Shown in pieces: positions 1 through 5,702 of a stretch of 7,674 nt of DNA (positions are counted from its first letter, which is position 1; each line of letters opens with the position of its first letter). This DNA comes from Limnoraphis robusta CS-951 (lineage in GTDB: Bacteria; Cyanobacteriota; Cyanobacteriia; Cyanobacteriales; Microcoleaceae): positions 1 through 7,674 of the forward strand of contig NZ_LATL02000231.1 of the NCBI RefSeq assembly GCF_000972705.2, read 5' to 3'. Below the pieces are notes generated by a model. The model was not told the origin of the DNA. It ran no database searches and worked only from the letters and a program-made list of their open reading frames with translations. Both the position numbers and the translations under genes were made by a program.

Positions 1-2274
1 ATGTCAGGAGTTGGTTTAACTGCTTCTGGAATGGGCTTAACGACTTCTGGTGTTGGCATCGGACAAATGATGTCAGGAGTTGGTTTAACTGCTTCTGGAA
101 TGGGCTTAACGACTTCTGGAGTTGGCATCGGACAAATGATGTCTGGTGTTGGTTTAACTGCTTCTGGAATGGGCTTAACGACTTCTGGTGTTGGTATCGG
201 TAAGTCGATGTCAGGAGTTGGTTTAACGACTTCTGGAGTTGGTATCGGACAAATGATGTCAGGTGCGGGTATCGGACAAATGATGTCAGGAGTTGGTTTA
301 ACGACTTCAGGTATCGGACAAGTGATGTCAGGTGCGGGTATCGGACAAATGATGTCAGGAGTTGGTTTAACTGCTTCTGGAATGGGCTTAACGACTTCAG
401 GTGTTGGCATCGGACAAATGATGTCAGGAGTCGGTTTAACTGCTTCTGGAATGGGTTTAACGACTTCAGGTGTTGGCATCGGACAAATGATGTCAGGAGT
501 TGGTTTAACGACTTCTGGAGTTGGTATCGGACAAATGATGTCAGGAGTTGGTTTAACGACTTCTGGAGTTGGTATCGGACAAATGATGTCAGGAGTTGGT
601 TTAACTGCTTCTGGAATGGGTTTAACGACTTCTGGTGTTGGTATCGGACAAATGATGTCAGGAGTCGGTTTAACTGCTTCTGGAATGGGTTTAACGACTT
701 CTGGTGTTGGCATCGGTAAGTCGATGTCGGGAGTTGGTTTAACTGCTTCTGGAATGGGCTTAACGACTTCTGGTGTTGGCATCGGACAAATGATGTCTGG
801 TGTTGGTTTAACTGCTTCTGGAATGGGTTTAACGACTTCTGGTGTTGGCATCGGACAAATGATGTCTGGTGTTGGTTTAACTGCTTCAGGTATCGGACAA
901 GTGATGTCAGGTGCGGGTATCGGACAAATGATGTCTGGTGTTGGTTTAACTGCTTCTGGAATGGGTTTAACGACTTCTGGAGTTGGCATCGGTAAGTCGA
1001 TGTCAGGAGTTGGTTTAACTGCTTCTGGAGTTGGTATCGGACAAATGATGTCTGGTGTTGGTTTAACTGCTTCTGGAATGGGCTTAACGACTTCTGGAGT
1101 TGGCATCGGTAAGTCGATGTCAGGAGTTGGTTTAACGACTTCTGGAGTTGGTATCGGACAAATGATGTCTGGTGTTGGTTTAACTGCTTCTGGAATGGGT
1201 TTAACGACTTCAGGTGTTGGTATCGGTAAGTCGATGTCAGGAATGGGCTTAACTGCTTCTGGAATGGGTTTAACGACTTCTGGTGTTGGCATCGGACAAA
1301 TGATGTCAGGAGTTGGTTTAACGACTTCTGGAGTTGGTATCTCTCAACGGATGTCAGGAATGGGCTTAACTGCTTCTGGAATGGGTTTAACGACTTCTGG
1401 TGTTGGCATCGGACAAATGATGTCAGGAGTTGGTTTAACTGCTTCTGGAATGGGCTTAACTGCTTCTGGAATGGGTTTAACGACTTCTGGTGTTGGCATC
1501 GGACAAATGATGTCAGGAGTTGGTTTAACTGCTTCTGGAATGGGCTTAACTGCTTCTGGAGTTGGTATCGGTAAGTCGATGTCAGGAGTTGGTTTAACGA
1601 CTTCTGGAATGGGCTTAACTGCTTCTGGAATGGGCTTAACTGCTTCTGGTGTTGGTATCTCTCAACGGATGTCAGGAGTTGGTTTAACTGCTTCTGGAAT
1701 GGGCTTAACGGCTTCTGGAATGGGCTTAACTGCTTCTGGAATGGGCTTAACTGCTTCTGGAATGGGCTTAACTGCTTCTGGTGCGGCTATCACTCAACGG
1801 ATGTCAGGAATAGGCATAACGGCTTCAGGGGCGGCTATCAGCGAACGGATGTCCGGCGTGGGTATGAGTATGTCCGGTGCGGGTTTAACGGCTTCTGGTG
1901 CAGGTATCAGTATGTCGGGTTATGGAATGGGTTTAACCATGTCCGGTATTGGAATGTCGGGTGTGGGTATGGCGGCTTCAATACCTCCTGTCCGTCCCCG
2001 TAAGTTCTGGTTAGTTGCGGATGCAGAATTAATCATTTACGGCGCAACCGAACCTGATGCTGTTGTGACTATTGGCGGACGACCCATTAAACTGAATTCA
2101 GATGGTACCTTCCGCATTCAAGTTTCTTTCCCCGATGGTATGATTGACTATCCGATTATGGCGGTGGCTTCTGATGGTGAACAAACTCGTTCTATTCACA
2201 TGAGTTTTAACCGTGAAACCCCAGAACGTCGCACCAATACGAAGGAAGAAGCGGTTCTAGAATGGATTGGTTAA
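1..2274 (+). CDS. DUF4912-family C-terminal module preceded by a long Ser/Gly/Met-rich repeat region (5'-partial)
   Basis: The frame is open from the first base, and the ATG there is just one of the many repeat-internal Met codons, so the true start very probably lies upstream. Visible residues 2-660 are tandem modules built from 7-residue pieces (SGVGLTA, SGMGLTT) closed by a 9-residue piece (SGVGIGQMM, SGVGIGKSM or SGVGISQRM). They use almost only G, S, M, T, V, L, A, I and Q, with isolated K or R and no aromatic, Cys or Pro until the last modules. Residues 661-757 are a normal globular-type sequence, including RPRKFWLVADAELIIYG, VTIGGRPIKL, IDYPIMAV and a C-terminal EAVLEW. I recognise this as the conserved C-terminal module of cyanobacterial DUF4912 proteins; in that family the DUF4912 domain proper lies N-terminal, here outside the window. 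The biochemical role is unknown. A repetitive solenoid or stack fold is inference. The gene ends at TAA 2272-2274, just before a hairpin terminator. Confidence 0.8.
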   Translation: MSGVGLTASGMGLTTSGVGIGQMMSGVGLTASGMGLTTSGVGIGQMMSGVGLTASGMGLTTSGVGIGKSMSGVGLTTSGVGIGQMMSGAGIGQMMSGVGLTTSGIGQVMSGAGIGQMMSGVGLTASGMGLTTSGVGIGQMMSGVGLTASGMGLTTSGVGIGQMMSGVGLTTSGVGIGQMMSGVGLTTSGVGIGQMMSGVGLTASGMGLTTSGVGIGQMMSGVGLTASGMGLTTSGVGIGKSMSGVGLTASGMGLTTSGVGIGQMMSGVGLTASGMGLTTSGVGIGQMMSGVGLTASGIGQVMSGAGIGQMMSGVGLTASGMGLTTSGVGIGKSMSGVGLTASGVGIGQMMSGVGLTASGMGLTTSGVGIGKSMSGVGLTTSGVGIGQMMSGVGLTASGMGLTTSGVGIGKSMSGMGLTASGMGLTTSGVGIGQMMSGVGLTTSGVGISQRMSGMGLTASGMGLTTSGVGIGQMMSGVGLTASGMGLTASGMGLTTSGVGIGQMMSGVGLTASGMGLTASGVGIGKSMSGVGLTTSGMGLTASGMGLTASGVGISQRMSGVGLTASGMGLTASGMGLTASGMGLTASGMGLTASGAAITQRMSGIGITASGAAISERMSGVGMSMSGAGLTASGAGISMSGYGMGLTMSGIGMSGVGMAASIPPVRPRKFWLVADAELIIYGATEPDAVVTIGGRPIKLNSDGTFRIQVSFPDGMIDYPIMAVASDGEQTRSIHMSFNRETPERRTNTKEEAVLEWIG
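4..1980 (+). repeat. Coding tandem repeat: 21-bp heptad units in ~69-bp modules
   Basis: About 30 in-frame modules each begin TCAGG or TCTGG after an ATG. The commonest module is 23 residues (69 bp): two 7-residue units plus one 9-residue closing unit. Variants have one unit (48 bp), three or more units, only the closing unit (SGAGIGQMM, 27 bp), or a shortened closer SGIGQVM. Modules up to about 1560 are nearly identical at the base level, with alternation at a few silent sites (GGCATC/GGTATC, TCAGGAGTT/TCTGGTGTT). From about 1780 they decay (SGAAITQRM, SGIGITA, SGYGMGLTM). This looks like recent expansion by unequal exchange or slippage, with old copies at the 3' edge. Such a tract is prone to assembly collapse and copy-number variation. 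Confidence 0.95.
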
Positions 2275-2310
2275 TGGTTAATTTGCGATTAATCTAAATC
2301 TAATCGTTTC

Positions 2311-2347
2311 AAAAAAACATAGCCCCTCGATCAAGTCGAGGGGTTTT
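2311..2347. terminator. Bidirectional rho-independent terminator between convergent genes
   Basis: A perfect 8-bp stem, CCCCTCGA (2323-2330) and TCGAGGGG (2336-2343), encloses the 5-base loop TCAAG. A TTTT run (2344-2347) follows on the plus strand, which suits the repeat-protein gene ending 49 bases before the stem. Seven A residues (2311-2317) lie on the other side and become a U tract, five bases beyond the stem, for transcripts of the convergent rel gene ending at 2382. The plus-strand arrangement is the more canonical; the shared use is inferred from symmetry. Confidence 0.85.
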
Positions 2348-2381
2348 GATTGCTAATTTAGAGAGAACAAAAAATGCAGAA

Positions 2382-4658
2382 TCAAGAATTTTTCAGCACT
2401 TTATTAACCCGTCGCAGGTTCAACACATCGCTGATATTTTTAATTTGAACACAAGTATGTTCAAGTTGATCGCGATCGCAAATTTCTATCCCTAATTCAA
2501 TCAGTGCAGGTGCATCTCGGAAAGTTTTCACTTGAGCGCTACACACATTCACGTTATTATCTTTTAGGCGGGATAAGATATCATTCAACACACCCACGCG
2601 ATCAAACACTTCGATTTGAATTTTCACGCGATAGGTTTGAGGACGACTCCCGTTTTGGGCTACCGGATTCCAACTCACCGGAACTAAGCGATCGCCAGAG
2701 ACTTTATTAACATTTTCACAACCCTGTCGATGAATGGAAATTCCCCGGATTCGAGTCACGACACCAATAATCGGTTCACCGGGAATGGGACTACAACAAC
2801 CCGCAATTCCATACAACAACCCCTCAACTCCAGCTATGGGTGATTTACTCGAGGAAGGCGTCGGACAAGTCGGAGGAATCATGTTAGCGAGTTGGAGATT
2901 CGTCTGAGATTCTTCTAGAGAAGCTTCTTGAATCTGAGTTTGACCTTTCACCGCATCTCGCAGTCGATTCACCACATGATTTAAAGTCACTTCGCCGTAT
3001 CCCAAAGCGGCTAATAAATCATCAACAGCGTGGTAATTACATCGTTGGACAACGGTTTGCATGGCTTCGGATTTTAGGAGTGATTCAAAGCCATTTTTAC
3101 CCATTTCTTTTTCGAGTAAATTTCGACCTCTATCAATATTTTCGTCCCGATGCGATCGCTTGTACCATTGACGAATCCTGTTTTTAGCCGTGCTAGTTTT
3201 GACAAAATTCAGCCAATCTAAACTCGGATGACAATTTTTTTGAGTGAGAATCTCAATAATATCTCCATTCTTTAATACCGTATCTAGCGAAACAATCCGA
3301 TCATTGACTTTCGCCCCTTTACAATGGTTGCCAATTTCAGTATGAATCCGATAGGCAAAATCGACCATTGTTGAACCTTGAGAAAGAACCACGACATCCC
3401 CTTCTGGAGTGAAGACATAGACATCTTCATCAAATAAGTTATTCTTGACACTTTCTAAATATTCATTGGCATCTTTGAGATCATTTTGCCACTCTAATAA
3501 TTGCCGCAACCAAGTAAATTTATCATCCGCACTACTAATCTTCGTATAACTCGATCCACCCGTTTCTTTATACTTCCAATGGGCGGCAATCCCGTATTCA
3601 GCAATATGGTGCATTTCTACGGTGCGAATTTGCACTTCAACCGGACGTCCTGTACTCCCAATTACGCCTGTATGTAGCGATTGATAGCGATTCGGTTTGG
3701 GTAAACCAATATAATCTTTAAACCGACCGGGAATCGGACGAAAAGCGTCATGGACAATCGCTAAAGCCCGATAGCATTCTTCTTTTGTTTCGACGATTAC
3801 CCGCAGGGCGGCTAAATCATAAATTTCGTGAAATTGCTTTTGACGGTGGTGCATTTTACGATAAATGCCATAAAGATGCTTAGGTCGTCCTGTAACTTCA
3901 TAACATTTGATTCCCGCCTGATCCAATTGATCTCTCAATAAATCCGCGATTTCTGCTAATTTTTCTTCGCGAATATTTCGTTTATCTGCAACTAAAGATT
4001 GGATTTCTCGATAAGCCTCTGGTTCTAAATATTTGAAGGATAAATCTTCTAATTCCCACTTCAGTCTACCTATCCCCAATCGATGGGCGAGAGGAGCAAA
4101 TATTTCTCGAGTTTCTAGAGCAATACTACGGCGTTTATGATCGGCTAAAAACTCTAGGGTTCTCATATTATGAAGTCGATCTGCTAACTTGACGACGATC
4201 ACCCGAATATCTTTTGCCATTGCCAAAAACATCCGGCGAAAGTTTTCGGCTTGACGTTCAGTTTTATTGGAAAAATTGAACTTTGAGAGTTTGGTTACGC
4301 CTTCTACAAGCTGTCGAACTTCTGAGCCAAAATGAGCTTCTATTTCATCGGGTGTAACTTCCGTATCTTCAATGACATCATGTAGAAATCCTGCGGCAAT
4401 TACTGTCCCTTCACAGCCTAAATAACGCAATAATCCCGCCACCGCAATCGGATGATTAATATAAGGTTCTCCTGATTTGCGATACTGTCCTTCGTGTAAT
4501 TTATAAGCAAATTCAAAGGCTCGGCAAACAATATCACTATCAGGACATGACTGATCAGAACAGGAATTGTTAGTGTGATATTTATCCAAACACTGTTGTA
4601 ACCAATCTGGGATCACGCAGTCGGAGTTGATTGAGGTTGTTAGAGTCCGAGTGTTCAT
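2382..4658 (-). CDS. rel: Bifunctional (p)ppGpp synthetase/hydrolase, RelA/SpoT family
   Basis: This 758-residue protein is full length for long RelA/SpoT homologues. It makes pppGpp/ppGpp from ATP and GTP/GDP and hydrolyses it, controlling the stringent response in the cytoplasm. The hydrolase HD domain (about 45-200) has H69 in YINHP, H93-D94 in FLHDVIEDT and D160 in LADRLHNMRT. The synthetase domain (about 250-365) has RPKHLYGIYRKM, D281, an RFKD motif at 312-315 and E341 in EVQIRT. RXKD is the charged-loop type of bifunctional enzymes, as opposed to EXDD of synthetase-only RelA, so both activities are expected. A TGS domain (about 410-473) contains DVYVFTPEGDVV, a CC/zinc-finger-like region contains GCCSPIPGE (C621, C622), and an ACT domain occupies about 675-755. 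The start ATG (4656-4658) has only a weak TTAGG upstream. It stands alone on its strand and converges on the repeat-protein gene. Confidence 0.97.
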   Translation of the reverse strand: MNTRTLTTSINSDCVIPDWLQQCLDKYHTNNSCSDQSCPDSDIVCRAFEFAYKLHEGQYRKSGEPYINHPIAVAGLLRYLGCEGTVIAAGFLHDVIEDTEVTPDEIEAHFGSEVRQLVEGVTKLSKFNFSNKTERQAENFRRMFLAMAKDIRVIVVKLADRLHNMRTLEFLADHKRRSIALETREIFAPLAHRLGIGRLKWELEDLSFKYLEPEAYREIQSLVADKRNIREEKLAEIADLLRDQLDQAGIKCYEVTGRPKHLYGIYRKMHHRQKQFHEIYDLAALRVIVETKEECYRALAIVHDAFRPIPGRFKDYIGLPKPNRYQSLHTGVIGSTGRPVEVQIRTVEMHHIAEYGIAAHWKYKETGGSSYTKISSADDKFTWLRQLLEWQNDLKDANEYLESVKNNLFDEDVYVFTPEGDVVVLSQGSTMVDFAYRIHTEIGNHCKGAKVNDRIVSLDTVLKNGDIIEILTQKNCHPSLDWLNFVKTSTAKNRIRQWYKRSHRDENIDRGRNLLEKEMGKNGFESLLKSEAMQTVVQRCNYHAVDDLLAALGYGEVTLNHVVNRLRDAVKGQTQIQEASLEESQTNLQLANMIPPTCPTPSSSKSPIAGVEGLLYGIAGCCSPIPGEPIIGVVTRIRGISIHRQGCENVNKVSGDRLVPVSWNPVAQNGSRPQTYRVKIQIEVFDRVGVLNDILSRLKDNNVNVCSAQVKTFRDAPALIELGIEICDRDQLEHTCVQIKNISDVLNLRRVNKVLKNS

Positions 4659-4705
4659 GGCAGTTAAACCTAAGAATTACTGATAAAAAGTCCAAACTCG
4701 CAAGC

Positions 4706-4733
4706 TACATAGATCTTGTCTTTTTGATGCCAA
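4706..4733 (-). promoter_or_regulatory. Candidate rel promoter
   Basis: On the minus strand TTGGCA (4733-4728; five of six matches to TTGACA) is followed after 16 bases by TATGTA (4711-4706), a poor -10 match. Transcription from it would give an untranslated leader of roughly 40 bases before the rel ATG at 4658. The -10 is weak and other boxes in this AT-rich stretch could serve, so this is only the best-looking option seen. Confidence 0.25.
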
Positions 4734-4914
4734 AATAAAGGGGAGTAGAACCTAATAGCAAGTGCTTTTGTCTTGCTGATCTTGCAGCCGGCTTGAATTT
4801 CAAGTACAAACAATGACTGAGTTGCTCTTCTTCCGCCTCTGGGCGTTAGCAAAGCATCCTCAGCAAAGATTGAAGTTTAGAGCAGTTTTCCCCTACTCTA
4901 GTAACAAGTACAAG

Positions 4915-4949
4915 ATAGCTATCTCCCCCTGATGGGGTAAGCTAGCTGT
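4915..4949. repeat. Inverted repeat / two-part stem-loop
   Basis: The outer stem pairs ATAGCTA (4915-4921) with TAGCTGT (4943-4949), with one G-U pair. The inner stem pairs CCCC (4925-4928 or shifted by one) with GGGG (4934-4937), separated by an internal loop. No T tract follows on either strand, so it is not a standard terminator. It could be part of a leader RNA or an operator upstream of rel. Confidence 0.5.
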
Positions 4950-5047
4950 GATGATCGATGAAGTTACCCGTTGTCAGTTCTCTTCAATCAGTTCTGGTGT
5001 GTGGACTGATCTTGAGTCTGTCTATCCCCGTTTCCCCTATCTGACAA

Positions 5048-5074
5048 ACTGGGAGAGTTTTCATTTCTCTCAGT
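5048..5074 (+). repeat. Stem-loop A, competes with stem B
   Basis: ACTG (5048-5051) and AGAG (5054-5057), separated by a GG bulge, pair with CTCT (5067-5070) and CAGT (5071-5074) around a 9-base loop. The 3' arm CAGT is also the 5' end of the longer stem starting at 5071, so the two cannot form together. Confidence 0.45.
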
Positions 5075-5155
5075 GGTAGTGATAACTCTTTCTTCATCTG
5101 TTTTTAGGTGAGTCAGTCTATTTGAGTCAGCGAACTTGGTATAACCACACCACTG
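5071..5155 (+). repeat. Long-range 10-bp stem B with one bulge
   Basis: CAGTGGT (5071-5077) pairs with ACCACTG (5149-5155). After a single bulged A (5078), GTG (5079-5081) continues the pairing with CAC (5146-5148). The stem encloses 64 bases that contain the TGAGTCAG repeats. Ten pairs with one bulge is more than I would expect casually in this small a spacer, although no conservation data are available here. Confidence 0.45.
5109..5130 (+). repeat. Short direct repeats TGAGTCAG
   Basis: TGAGTCAG occurs at 5109-5116 and 5123-5130, a 14-base period. The longer form TGAGTCAGTCTAT (5109-5121) matches TGAGTCTGTCTAT (5013-5025) at 12 of 13 bases, 96 bases upstream. This could be a protein-binding site series or a remnant of a small duplication. 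Confidence 0.5.
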
Positions 5156-5163
5156 TATTTGCT

Positions 5164-5191
5164 TGATGCTAACTCACCTCAGTTAGCGTTG
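5164..5191 (+). repeat. Stem-loop C
   Basis: A perfect 7-bp stem, GCTAACT (5168-5174) and AGTTAGC (5181-5187), has the 6-base loop CACCTC. In RNA it can extend by four more pairs, mostly G-U (5164-5167 with 5188-5191). The alternative pairing GCGTT (5186-5190) with AACGC (5204-5208) overlaps its 3' arm, giving a second mutually exclusive pair in this leader. Confidence 0.5.
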
Positions 5192-5207
5192 TATGGGGGT
5201 TTTAACG

Positions 5208-5244
5208 CCTAGAGATGTTGCCAAATCGGGCTTTCGTCTCTAGG
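5208..5244 (+). repeat. Stem-loop E
   Basis: A perfect 8-bp inverted repeat, CCTAGAGA (5208-5215) and TCTCTAGG (5237-5244), has a 21-base loop containing a further GCC/GGC mini-stem (5220-5222 with 5229-5231). It is followed by GGGTTG rather than a T run, so it is not a canonical terminator. It lies about 90 bases upstream of the patD-like ATG, where a structured 5' leader could affect expression. Confidence 0.5.
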
Positions 5245-5303
5245 GGGTTGTAAGCGGAATTTGCCTAATCTTAAGATTTTAAAGCTTTAACCTTTGGTTA
5301 ATA

Positions 5304-5331
5304 TTGACAGTATATACGAATTTCTTAACAT
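5304..5331 (+). promoter_or_regulatory. TTGACA-containing promoter-like sequence before patD-like gene
   Basis: A perfect TTGACA (5304-5309) is followed after 16 bases by TAACAT (5326-5331), a partial -10. The predicted transcription start falls at or just past the ATG at 5333. It would therefore be usable only for an essentially leaderless or internally started message, or it may be coincidental. A perfect 12-base palindrome, TTAAAGCTTTAA (5279-5290), lies immediately upstream and could be an operator. Confidence 0.2.
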
Positions 5332-5332
5332 T

Positions 5333-5689
5333 ATGTTACCTGAACAGCATCGTCTAGCGATCGCTCAACTCCAACAAACCCTCGAACACCTACAAACTCA
5401 GTTAACCGAGGTTAATCTGGAAAAAGCTACCCTGACTGCTGCTTTCAGACAAGCCCAACAGCTTTTTGAGAATATCCTTCAGTGCGGTGATCAGGATGTA
5501 GACCCCTCGCTGGTATCACCCCTACAATCTTATCTAACCGAAATTCACAAACAGATGCGACTGTTGGAGATGGATTTTCGCTTTCTCCAAACTTCTCGTC
5601 AGAATACCACCCTACAAGCCAGACAAACTCAAATGCGATCGCGTATTGCTACCCTAATCCGTTATTGTATGTCTTTATTAGACAAATAA
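5333..5689 (+). CDS. patD: PatD-like small protein (heterocyst frequency control family)
   Basis: From the ATG at 5333 the product is 118 residues, begins MLPEQHRLAIAQLQQ and is nearly all helix-forming. The N-terminal half (about 8-50) is Leu/Gln/Glu-rich with heptad-like spacing and could be a coiled coil. The C-terminal half (about 60-116) holds LQSYLTEIHKQMRLLEMDF, then FLQTSRQ, and ends TLIRYCMSLL. This pattern is what I remember of cyanobacterial PatD, a short protein affecting heterocyst frequency in Anabaena; homologues also occur in strains without heterocysts. The name rests on memory of the family, not on a search. A TTG at 5294 would add 13 residues, but that extension looks unlike the rest and has no ribosome site, so ATG is preferred. 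The gene stops 13 bases before the glycosyltransferase gene, suggesting one transcript. It contains two HIP1 sites. Confidence 0.65.
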   Translation: MLPEQHRLAIAQLQQTLEHLQTQLTEVNLEKATLTAAFRQAQQLFENILQCGDQDVDPSLVSPLQSYLTEIHKQMRLLEMDFRFLQTSRQNTTLQARQTQMRSRIATLIRYCMSLLDK

Positions 5690-5702
5690 CTAGCATTGAC
5701 GA

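Larger units (their letters stand above)
4659..5332. other. Hairpin-rich intergenic region between divergent rel and patD-like genes
   Basis: About 670 bases carry no gene I can support; short frames on either strand match nothing I recognise. It must hold the divergent promoters of rel (leftward) and of the patD-like gene (rightward). The stretch 4915-5244 is dense in inverted repeats, listed separately, and has a near-repeat TGAGTC(T/A)GTCTAT at 5013 and 5109. It lacks HIP1 sites. It does not match my recollection of tmRNA, RNase P RNA or SRP RNA, and no tRNA cloverleaf is apparent. Confidence 0.8.

Noticed and set aside
1..1980. CRISPR array or non-coding satellite
   Set aside because: Units are in frame throughout, vary by codon-respecting changes and lead straight into a conserved protein module, and there are no unique spacers.
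2504..2710. 68-codon plus-strand frame inside rel
   Set aside because: It is wholly antisense to the conserved ACT and linker region of rel and reads as a shadow.
4670..4852. 60-codon open frame on the minus strand upstream of rel
   Set aside because: No family resemblance, no ribosome site, and it sits where the rel promoter and leader must be; composition looks random.
5294..5332. TTG start adding 13 residues to the PatD-like protein
   Set aside because: No ribosome site, the extension overlaps the TTGACA sequence, and the family-like sequence begins at the ATG at 5333.
4659..5332. Known housekeeping RNA (tmRNA, RNase P RNA, SRP RNA) in the spacer
   Set aside because: I could not find the conserved sequences I remember for these on either strand; 6S RNA could not be excluded by eye but no single long imperfect hairpin with a central bubble was found.
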